A stretch of DNA of 64,000 nt, taken from Bugulina stolonifera. Taxonomy: Eukaryota; Bryozoa; Gymnolaemata; Cheilostomatida; Bugulidae. The translations under genes were made by a program, and so were the position numbers. Below, piece by piece: positions 1-8,448 of the stretch; position 1 is the stretch's first letter, and every line of letters begins with the position of its first letter. The stretch covers positions 16,965,233 through 17,029,232 of the forward strand of contig OW285188.1 in assembly GCA_935421135.1 (NCBI GenBank). Reading direction: 5' to 3'. Under the pieces are notes generated by a model. It saw nothing but the letters and a program-made list of their open reading frames with translations. It had not been told where the DNA came from and ran no database searches.

Positions 1-797
1 TCGCAATGTGACGTAAAGCCCAAGCGGTATTCGGTCTCCTTTGTGCTGACCTCTCTCTCAAGTCGAGCTCCTGCACAGATTCGCAAAACTCTCTCATCTC
101 ATTCTCTGTTCTGATCAGTCTTGGTTTGGGGAAGAATGCGGCATTGTTGCTCGATGAGTGAAAGTAGCGCAACTCTCCACTGGTCTTATGCTCGAGGATG
201 ACTCCAGCGCTACAGTTAATCTTCACAGTACAAGGCACTCTCTTCCACATTGCTCTCAACTTAGTCCACACCTCTTCATCTCCTTCGTCTTCACCTTCCC
301 CTCTCCACACTCGAACATTGAGAATATCTTCCACGGGACGAGAGTGTATTGCGGACCTGATGGAGCTCCAATAGCGGGCTAGTAGCACCCCCATCTCATC
401 CCCCTCTTCAGCTGTTGGCGGTTTAGACCAGAAAACATCATCAAACTTCTCTGCACCTCCCTCATCTTTTTCCACCTTACCCTCGCTATGAAATCGCCTC
501 ATGTGATGACCTAGCTTTCTCCTCCCATCAAAACATCCGCCACAAACGGGGCACTTGTGCGGGTGAGCCTGTGCATGCATTCTCTTCGTGTGCCTGTCTA
601 GAGAAAACGCTGTTCTGAGAACCAGACCGCATAGTTGACAGGTGTGCTCGACCTGACGAGAGGTCTCTCCCCCTATAAAAAAAATGGTAGGGTGTAAGTT
701 ATTATTCTTTTACTTCACACTACATAAACAATAAACAATCCACAATTGCTACCAAATACCTCATTTAGCACTAACCTTCTTTTTCACTTGTTGACAT
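1..797 (-). CDS. Spliced C2H2 zinc-finger protein of a virus-like element, 5' part only
   Basis: Two exons read in frame on the minus strand: a short first exon 797-776 (ATG plus seven codons, donor GTTAGT) and a second exon from 672 to the window edge (acceptor TTTTATAG, no stop). The junction phase matches (one base plus two). Exon 2 encodes two zinc-finger-like units, CQLCG followed by HTKRMH and CPVCGG followed by HHMRRFH, then an acidic linker and a conserved-looking block with RYFHSSSNNAAFF. From memory of the family, this order resembles the N-terminus of long proteins in invertebrate genomes that continue into a protease-like domain and a family B DNA polymerase; that identification is uncertain because the rest lies left of the window. 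It diverges from the OB-fold gene at 2031. Base composition is richer in GC than the rest of the window. It could also be an unrelated host zinc-finger gene. Confidence 0.6.
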
Positions 798-1020
798 CTC
801 TGCTGATCATGTGCTGGCTAGAAGGTAGGTGTCTCTGTTTAGTCTCCTTATAAAAATATATAGCAGTAGGGTGTGAGTCATTTTTTAGCTTGATAGCATT
901 TTATACAATAAACACTTCACAATTGCTGCCAATTACTCCATTTAACACTAACCTTATGTTCTACTTGTTGACATCTCTGTTCACGCACTGACTAGTAGGT
1001 AGCTGTCTCTGTTTACTCTC
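673..1020 (-). repeat. Tandem duplication (about 170 bp x2) of leader exon, donor and acceptor region
   Basis: Segments 673-842 and 846-1020 are imperfect direct repeats. Both contain, on the minus strand, the start ATGTCAACAAGT, a GTTAGTG donor, and an AT-rich tract ending in an acceptor-like TATAAG/TATAG. In the distal copy the ATG (about 976) reads only six codons before TAA, whereas the proximal copy (797) splices in frame. The duplication therefore gives the zinc-finger gene two alternative leader exons, one of which looks dead or non-coding. Confidence 0.6.
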
Positions 1021-1072
1021 ACTCTGTTGACTAGAGGCTGATTGTTCATACTGCTAAAGTGAGAAACTCATA

Positions 1073-1081
1073 CCTTAAATA
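1073..1081 (-). promoter_or_regulatory. TATA-like box of the zinc-finger gene
   Basis: Minus strand TATTTAAGG lies about 275 bases upstream of the ATG at 797, directly outside the left arm of the inverted minisatellite, with a GC-box-like GGGCGG at 1094-1099 upstream of it. It mirrors the TATAAAGG of the opposite gene at 1942. Confidence 0.45.
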
Positions 1082-1131
1082 GTAGTATTCAGTGGGCGGA
1101 GCCTAACCATTTCCCCACCCTTGGCAATACC

Positions 1132-1900
1132 ACCCCGATGTGAATCCGAAGCCCCCCGATGTGAATCCGAAGCCTTCCGATGCACCCCGATGTGAATCCG
1201 AAGCCTCCCGATGCATCCCGATGTGATTCCGAAGCTTCCCGATGCATCCCTATGTGATTCCGAAGCTTCCCGATGCATCCCGATGTGAATCCGAAGCCTC
1301 CCGATGCATCCCGATGTGATTCCGAAGCTTCCCGATGCATCCCGATGTGAATCCGAAGCTTCCCGATGCATCCCGATGTGATTCCGAAGCTTCCCGATGC
1401 ATCCCGATGTGAATCCGAAGCTTCCCGATGCATCCCGATGTGATTCCGAAGCCTCCCGATGCCTCCCGATGCATCCCGATGCACCCCGATGTGAATTGAC
1501 ACATCGGGACACATCGGGATGCATCGGGAAGCTTCGGAATCACATCGGGATGCATCGGGAAGCTTCGGAATCACATCGGGATGCATCGGGAAGCTTCGGA
1601 TTCACATCGGGATGCATCGGGAAGCTTCGGATTCACATCGGGATGCATCGGGAAGCATCGGAATCACATCGGGATGCATCGGGGAGCTTCGGATTCACAT
1701 CGGGATGCATCGGGAAGCTTCGGAATCACATCGGGATGCATCGGGAAGCTTCGGATTCACATCGGGATGCATCGGAAGGCTTCGGATTCACATCGGGATG
1801 CATCGGGAGGCTTCGGATTCACATCGGGAGGCTTCGGATTCACATCGGGGTGCATCGGGAGGCTTCGGATTCACATCGGGGTGCATCGGGTCACATTGGG
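1132..1900. repeat. Inverted 31-bp minisatellite, palindromic divergent intergenic region
   Basis: The left half (1132-1493) is a tandem array of a 31-bp unit (CCCGATGTGAATCCGAAGCT plus CCCGATGCAT and variants). The right half (1500-1900) is the reverse complement of the same array, with the centre at about 1496/1497 in AATTGA. Units differ mainly at ATTCC/AATCC and CTT/CCT positions. Because 31 is not a multiple of three and the unit has no stop codons, open frames run through in several frames on both strands; these are by-products. The array could form a large cruciform and sits exactly between two divergent TATA boxes, so a bidirectional promoter/enhancer or replication-origin role is possible (inference). 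Confidence 0.85.
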
Positions 1901-1941
1901 ATTGGATAAAAAAAAGGGAGGAGTCAAGAAATGAGCAGTTG

Positions 1942-1948
1942 TATAAAG
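1942..1948 (+). promoter_or_regulatory. TATA box of the OB-fold gene
   Basis: TATAAAG lies 83 bases upstream of the ATG at 2031, just outside the right arm of the inverted minisatellite. An initiator-like CAGTCTCAGCATTC lies about 25-30 bases downstream. Confidence 0.6.
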
Positions 1949-2030
1949 GGAGAGTGGGATCACAGTCTCAGCATTCAAAGTTCAGCACATCACTACTGTA
2001 CAGCTACACTACTACAATAGTACATTATCA

Positions 2031-3351
2031 ATGGATACTGACAACATAGTCCAAAACCAAGAAGAGTTATTTGCGGGCTTAACGGACTCACAAATGGATG
2101 GAATTATTGAAGAAGAAGAGTGCAGTCAGAAGAGGAAAGAAGAGGTGGATGCGTTAAAAGAGGCACGGAAGAAGGGGAAAATAATAGGAGTGGGGAGTCT
2201 TGCCCGAAAGGATCTTTCTAACATGGCGGACTCTCCGTCCTCCCCGGAGCGGGCCTCGGATAGGGGCGAGACCACAACAACCAAGAAGAGGAAGAACCCA
2301 AAAGGAGATGAAATCTGTGCTAAGAAAAAGAAGAAATCCCAGGTGATTGTAATATCAGATGATGATGATGATGATGGCCACGGAGTCGATACGGCTACGG
2401 AAGAAATGGATGGTGGTGAGACGACGACGAAGGGAAAAAAAGCTACCAAGTCCCCTTGCAAGGGGAAGAAAAAGAGCGGGGGACTAAGCCTGGAGAAAGC
2501 TCGTGCAGTGGCGGCAACCCTAATGTAAGTAGCCCTGTTCGTATATCTATAAATTACCGTACTATCTTTCTCCCGTTTAACCACTTTGTCGGATCTATAT
2601 ACACCACTTTCGTTATTGTAGGAGCATGGGAGCGGAGAAGAGGAGCTCTCTGCAGACAACGGTGAAGTTGTCAGAGCTAGAGCCAGGAACTGTGCTAGAA
2701 GTGAGTGGAGGTTCGGTGGTTGAAACGGCATTCGGAAAAGCATTCTTAGCCAGGGCAAGCTATGTGGATGACAAGGGGATGAGACATTGCATCAGCTTTC
2801 ACACCAACATTCGTCACGCCATGCCCAAGCTAGCGGATGTCAAAGAAGAGGAGCTAAAGGACCTTACCCTTCCACCTAGGATCATGGTGTACTTGGGACA
2901 GCAGGAGACCGCTAAAGGACAAAACACATTCAACCGTATCGAGAGCGTGTGCTCCCTGCCAGGAGCAGCCATGAAAAAGCTGGCCGGTGACTTGAGAAAG
3001 AAGACCTTGGCCCAGTTGGAAGAATTTTTTCGAGTGCAAACGCTATCTTCATTCCCCGTTGGTTCTGTGCTGGTGGTGACCGCGCTCCGACCCGCATACG
3101 TCCCAAGATGCGGTGATGGTGATAATGCGAGCAACTCCATTGCCACCTACGAGTGTCGGATTGGAAACGAAGAAAGAAAGGGAGAGGTCTTCCTTCCGGG
3201 ACGTCTGGCAGTTTCGATGAAAGACCTCCTCCCCTCCGTGATGGTGTACAAGGGACAGAAGACTTCCAAGAGCGGGAGAACATTCTACGATTGTGCCATT
3301 CTAGACTCCATCCTCGGCGAGCGTCTCCTCCCCGCCACTGCACAGTTTTGA
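2031..3351 (+). CDS. Spliced nuclear protein with duplicated putative OB-fold-like module, virus-like element
   Basis: Exon 1 is 2031-2524 and exon 2 is 2622-3351, separated by a 97-base intron (donor GTAAGTAG, acceptor TTATTGTAG) that joins in frame; the product is about 407 residues. The N-terminal third is charged, with lysine-rich NLS-like runs (KKRKNPKG, KKKKKSQ) next to a SUMO-interaction-like VIVISDDDDDD. The C-terminal half has two related modules, each about 100 residues. Both begin with a hydrophobic segment after PGT/VGS (TVLEV, SVLVV), then a LPPR/LPGR motif and a MVYLGQQ/MVYKGQK motif followed by a G.xTF element. This internal duplication suggests tandem beta-barrel (OB-like) domains, so a single-stranded DNA-binding role is plausible. 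I do not recognise a named family. The gene has its own TATA box and diverges from the zinc-finger gene. Confidence 0.7.
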
Positions 3352-3373
3352 GGCAAAAACTTTTGTCATTCAC

Positions 3374-3790
3374 ACTCATTCGTGTCTACTTATCAATTGA
3401 TTTCATATTATTACTCTCAAGTGTATCGTTAGCCTTACTCATATTCTTCATAGTCGTATATCGGTTTTTATCGATTGATTTTATATTATTACTCTCAAAC
3501 GTATTGAAAATTAAAACAAACTCGTGTATCATTACCCTTACTCATATTTTTCATAGTTGTGTATCAAGTTTTTTATCACTTAGTTTTATATTATTACTCT
3601 CAAACGTATTGAAAATTAAAACAAACTCGTGTATCATTACCCTTACTCATATTTTTCATAGTTGTGTATCAGGTTTTTTATCACTTAGTTTTATATTATT
3701 ACTCTCAAACGTATTGAAAATTAAAACAAACTCGCGTATCATTACCCTGACTCATATTTTTCATGGTCGTATATCATCTATTCTAGAATA
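3374..3790 (+). repeat. 105-bp tandem repeat downstream of the OB-fold gene
   Basis: The string TTTTATATTATTACTCTCAA recurs at 3479, 3584 and 3689, giving a period of 105 bases. The units also share CGTATTGAAAATTAAAAC and CTTACTCATATTTTTCAT. A shorter diverged unit precedes them (about 3374-3478) and a partial one follows. An open frame passes through but has no protein character. Confidence 0.85.
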
Positions 3791-3834
3791 CATCACACAC
3801 CATTACTCTAACCCGTATTTTCCTTCGCTTCACC

Positions 3835-4320
3835 CTACTCCAGCCGACGGTCCGCCCGCGAGGGCCGCGACGGGTCGTTGGGGCGGGAGAGCGGGGGAGG
3901 GGCGGGGGATGGGCGGGGGAACGGCGGCGTGGGGCCACGGCTGGACTCGCGAACGAGAACCGCCGCGAGGCGGAGGGCGAGGCGGAGGGGTTTGGGGTGG
4001 GGAGGGGTGGGAAGGGGCGGGGACGGGTGGAGGGAGGACGGGTGGGGTTCGCGGGGCGGGGGGGCGCGCGCGTACGCGCGCGCCCCCTCGCCCGAGCCGT
4101 GGGACCGGGCGAGGGGTTTGCTCTTTAGACTGGGTTCTACGGAACAGCCGATGAGGTTTTTGAAACCCCACCCGCGATCGGGGGGTAGGTTCTAGGGCTT
4201 TGCACATAGAGTGAGGTTTAGGGAAAGGGAGGGGGCGAGAGGACGGGTGGGGTGGTCGTCCGCCCGGGGAGTTTTTGGATCTAGGGCTAATAAGACGCGG
4301 AAATGACCGGGTGTCTGTGC
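3835..4320. other. Very GC-rich non-coding tract at the right edge of the virus-like block
   Basis: Sharp switch from AT-rich tandem repeats to G-rich plus-strand DNA (GGGGCGGG, GGGTGGGG, GAGGCGGAGG motifs), returning to AT-rich host-like sequence at about 4320. Open frames are low complexity (Gly/Arg/Pro). This marks a composition boundary and probably the right-hand terminus or a terminal repeat region of the inserted block. Confidence 0.6.
4060..4087. repeat. Perfect 28-bp GC palindrome
   Basis: Arms of GGGGGCGCGCGCGT meet at the central TA, centred at 4073/4074. All 14 base pairs match. It could extrude as a hairpin. Confidence 0.9.
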
Positions 4321-4330
4321 AGATCTGCAC

Positions 4331-5288
4331 TGACTATACTACTCACACAATGTTGGTGTAGATGTGTAGCCATAAGTTCTGACTCCTACCAAACTATTGG
4401 AAAGAGCTCAACTCTATATTACTGTAGAACACTACAGCATATTATATATTATGTAGTGTTCTACAATGCATAGTGATAACTGCTGTAAAGGATGACATAC
4501 ATTTAGCTCATGTTACTTGCTAGGGTTTTTTAGTAGTACTAGCAGCTATGTTAGTACAGCACTGCATATATACAGTAATGTACATCATTGTAATGTATGT
4601 CGACTTACCCTAATGCTGTAGAATTAGGTATGCAAAAACAAACAATTAAAATATACAAATACACGTGTACGTGTATGCTGACTGCAGTTATTAATATAAT
4701 TATAGACACTGGCTACCAACTGTGTCTTATAAACTAGCCGTGTGTCTGTATATGAGCTGATGTGCTTAGATGAGATGCTACAGTAAAGTTTTAATCAGTG
4801 ATAAGTTTTAACAGTGTCACCTGTGATCAACAGCAGTAGTTTTTCATCATTATAAGTATCTGTTGGAATCTAGAATAGAAGCTATAAGGGAATGTAGTAT
4901 ATAATGTATTTGTATGTAATATTGATGTTTATATAGCTACATGTACATGTACAATGTATGTATATTGTGAAATTTTAGTTGTTTCATTGCGAGATATGTA
5001 TACACACGTATAATTCACTCAAATAATATTTTCTTATTTTAATAGCATTTATCTAGCAAATTTCTATCTCTTTTTAACATAGCAGGGTCCTACTGTGTAC
5101 TAATTCATCCTTCCTGATGACACAGAGTGTTCACATACTATTATGTATATATAGGCCTACTGTATATACACATGTGTGCACTGAGATTACTGGAGGTGCA
5201 CACGTAAAGTGCATAGATAAGACTACGTATTACTTTTTACACATATGTTGATGTTATTCTAACAAACTTGTATCTTCTCTCATTTCAG
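4331..5288. other. AT-rich non-coding sequence, presumed intron
   Basis: No coding exon recognised. Contains ATGTACATG-type alternating sequence and ends in a good polypyrimidine tract and CAG acceptor at 5288. Confidence 0.5.
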
Positions 5289-7228
5289 TTCCTGATCACT
5301 ACACAGGTAATTATCATCTCACTCTGTAAATATTGTTTGCACAGCAGCCTAATCAGATAAGCCTTAGGTTCTTGATAGAAAAGTAGGGTAGGTCGATGAG
5401 GTCTTCCTTAAAACCAATTTATTCCGGTATTATTAGGAGCTAAGGCAACACAATTACTTGGGCGATCCTTGAACAGTTTATTGTCAAGGTCACCAGTTAC
5501 ACTAAACTACGCTAAACTTAAATTCCAAACCATGCAAAGCCGTTTATTGGAGTTGCCACCCCTTACACATGGGATAGCAACAAGACCAATCAGAGTGTCA
5601 CGGGATCTGTTGAGCATACACATTTTATGTATGATAGTACTTACAATGTAGGTGTAGGTTATTGATAGCCATCTCACAGCCAATCAAACGTTAACCTTGT
5701 TCTTCCTGCCTGGTTTCCTGCTCTGAACTATTCATAGACTGGAGATCTGTTGATTAATGTACTATATAGCCCAAGAAACTACTGCATATCTACATGTAGT
5801 ACCCTTCTATTGTTCATTAGCATCATCATTATTATGTGTTTTTTCACACACTATTTATTGTACCTGGGATGTTGTGTGGGATCCACAGGACTACTTAGAT
5901 TGTTACATGTAGTGTACTCTGTGCTTTTATCGGCCCATGAGGATTTGTACAGGATTTTTATGGTATTACTTTCACTGCAACCATCTTCTATTTTGAGTGT
6001 TGATGATGTACTATAAGCTCTATGATGGTATTCTATGTACACACACTCCATAATGGTATTCTACACACACTCTATGATGAGTATTCCAACATACAGTATG
6101 CAAACTAGGAGTCGTATAACAGTCTATACACAGGTACATGTATGTGTAGTCCCCATGTAGAGCACGAGCAGTGTATATAAACTTCTGTGTATCTTTAAGC
6201 GTATTTCTCTACTGTTTTAGCTGCACCCCAAGGAGCTTTCTACCCTGTGGCCCCATCAGCTCCTTCCTATCCAATGTACCCACAGGAGGCTGGATATCCG
6301 CCTCCCCAACCGGCAGCCTACCCACCACCTCAGCCCACAGATCCTAAGGCTATAGGGTTCGGTAAGTAAATATGACATTACAGCTGTACATGCATGTGAA
6401 CCACAGGTTTAAGTCCAATAATCACCTGAGATGACCCTTATCCAAAACTTGAGTATCTCATAGTTCCAATATATAATTCTAAAAGTTCAAATGTATAGAT
6501 CACCAATTCAATTATCAATATTCAGTTGCCAATATCCAAACTGAAATGTCCGATATCCAGCATTGGGACTTTTAAGATCCAACAAGAATATCCAATTGCG
6601 TTGCACCCAAATAGTATTGAACAGTAATTCATTGAATGGCAAACTTGTATTATGTATAATGTATTATTTAATATTCTTTTTTAAAAAATGACATAATTAT
6701 GATTATACTGTCAACTTTACATATACAATGTACATATATTCAGTTCTGTAACCGTGGCATGCCACGGTTACAGAACTAAATACATGTACATTGTATATGT
6801 AAAGTCGACAGCATAATAATAATTATGCCATTTTTTAAAAAAAAATATTATATAATACATTATATAGATTTCCAACTATATAGTGAGTATAGGAAGCGTA
6901 AATACAATAATGGACAGGGAATCATGGAAAATAGACATAGCAGTGCTAGTAATTTGCAATCACTATGACCTGTTTCCGTTGTAAAGTTGTCTTACCTCGG
7001 TACATTGATTCTGTTGGTGACTAATGGCTAATGGACTGCAGTCTAATTGCATTTACATGTACACATTCATAGTCCACACTAGTACCACTGTCATAAGGTT
7101 AAAATATTGCAAGTTAAATCAACGAAAAAACGGAAATACGTGTAACAGCCATCTTTTATTTTACAGAGGATCCATCCGCAGCTCCTCCAGACTATAACAC
7201 AGTAGCCGGGTATCCCACCAAAGCCTAG
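5289..7228 (+). CDS. Proline/tyrosine-rich cytoplasmic tail with PPxY motif, 3' exons only
   Basis: Three exons with compatible phases: microexon 5289-5306, exon 6221-6361 and terminal exon 7167-7228 (stop TAG). The encoded C-terminus is rich in Pro, Tyr and Ala (YPMYPQEAGYPPPQPAAYPP) and ends with PPDYNTV, a PPxY ligand for WW domains. Such tails occur in Shisa/WBP1-like single-pass membrane proteins, and Shisa-like genes follow directly in the same orientation, so this may be a long-tailed relative; that is inference, because no signal peptide, cysteine domain or membrane exon is visible upstream. The 5' part must lie left of, or be interrupted by, the GC-rich block at 1-4330. The 18-base exon rests only on splice sites and phase. 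Confidence 0.6.
6645..6870. mobile_element. Palindromic MITE-like element in an intron
   Basis: Near-perfect inverted repeat of about 110 bases per arm centred at 6759/6760 in GGCATGCC. Arms share GTAACCGTGGC, TTTACATATACAATGTACAT and TTTTTTAAAAAATG-type ends. No coding capacity and no family assigned. Confidence 0.7.
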
Positions 7229-7277
7229 CTAGGTATCCCACCAAAGCTTAGCCAGGTATCCCACCAAAACCTGATAG
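7209..7277 (+). repeat. Three 23-bp direct repeats across the stop codon
   Basis: GGTATCCCACCAAAGCCTAG starts at 7209 and recurs with changes at 7232 and 7255. The first unit encodes the last residues (GYPTKA) and the stop; the others lie in the 3' untranslated region. Confidence 0.8.
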
Positions 7278-8448
7278 CATATGAGCATGTTAATCCTTGG
7301 TTTGTCCACACTTTTATATATTTAATATTTTTTATAATTTTTCTCTCTCACCACTCCACATGGATTGCATGTCCTCCAGAAATAGTTTTGAGTCGATTTT
7401 AAGCATATAATATCCCCTTTTAAATGGGATCCAGGCTAGCAAAGGATACACTGTTTCTGTTTAGTCTAAAATAAGAGATTACATTCTGATCTCATGTATG
7501 TTTAATTTCCAAACACACCATGATCTTTTTATATGAGTATATAGTATGACACTTAATATGTGCAGCCACAGAATGGATTTTATAGTAAGTCAATGTGTTA
7601 TGATGCTATCCTACAATGTGTATGTTGTGTCTTATTTAATATGCAATTTATTTTTATATGGCACTATGCTACTACATGTACATGTATATTACATCCTGAA
7701 TTCATGCTATATATGTATAATCCAATTATATGTCCCGTTAGAAATCTTCACATTGTCATGGCAACAGTTTATACATTATATGTAAGGGCAGCCATTATTC
7801 CGTTTTGTGGCCTATTTGTATTTGATGCATTACGTTGTGCTCCATGTTGTATACTTTGCTTTTGAAGAGCAATAAATTGTCAAAAGATATTTTGGGGTTG
7901 ACAGTTTTGCTACACAAACATTATATTGGGAGAGAAGATATTCCACACAAGGCTATGGCTAGAAACAAAACAAACTGTCTATTCAGGAATTAGTCTGTGT
8001 ATAGACTTTTCCATATTTGGAAAATACTTTAGCCTACCTTTTCGCTATGTATTCAAGACTACACTGTATAACAAAACCTGAACACTATTAAACATCCCTT
8101 ACTGTTTAGTCACCAATGTACTGGCAATATAATATGGCTATCAGTTTTATCAGACATGTAGAACTAGTGAAAGTTGGCAGCAATTGAATGAATTAACTGT
8201 ATGCAAAACTAGTTGTAGAACTGCATTCATAGTACATTGAACATTCACAATACTTACTGAGCAATGAGTATGAATACAGTCCTATTCATATGTTTATTGA
8301 TTAAATATTTCATAACGCAGTTTAGTAAAAATCCAAAATATCGATCAGTTGTTGATTGAATGCATGTTGAGGGCAAATATAAGTAAATGAACAGTCAGTT
8401 CATTGGTGGGTGGCAGCAGAGTAAAAGCCAACTTTATCTTTAAACAGA
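7229..8448. other. 3' untranslated and intergenic sequence
   Basis: AT-rich, with small random frames only. Contains the probable 3' untranslated region of the PPxY gene and the promoter side of the next gene. No RNA gene or further exon recognised. Confidence 0.5.
7872..7877 (+). terminator. Polyadenylation signal AATAAA
   Basis: AATAAA about 640 bases after the stop of the PPxY gene, the first canonical signal downstream on that strand that I noticed. Confidence 0.35.

Noticed and set aside
1132..1900. CRISPR-like regular repeats
   Set aside because: Units are contiguous without unique spacers and the locus is eukaryotic.
1075..2049. Long overlapping frames on both strands over the 31-bp repeat
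   Set aside because: They are produced by a stop-free repeat unit and repeat the same peptides in every frame; no start context or domain supports a gene.
4196..4300. TTAGGG-like motifs (GTTTAGGGAAAGG, CTAGGGCT) suggesting telomere-associated viral integration
   Set aside because: Only isolated, degenerate matches, with no tandem TTAGGG run; GC-rich sequence explains them.
3153..4330. Frames over the 105-bp array and the GC-rich tract
   Set aside because: Low-complexity or repeat-derived translations overlapping the end of the OB-fold gene in other frames; no domain.
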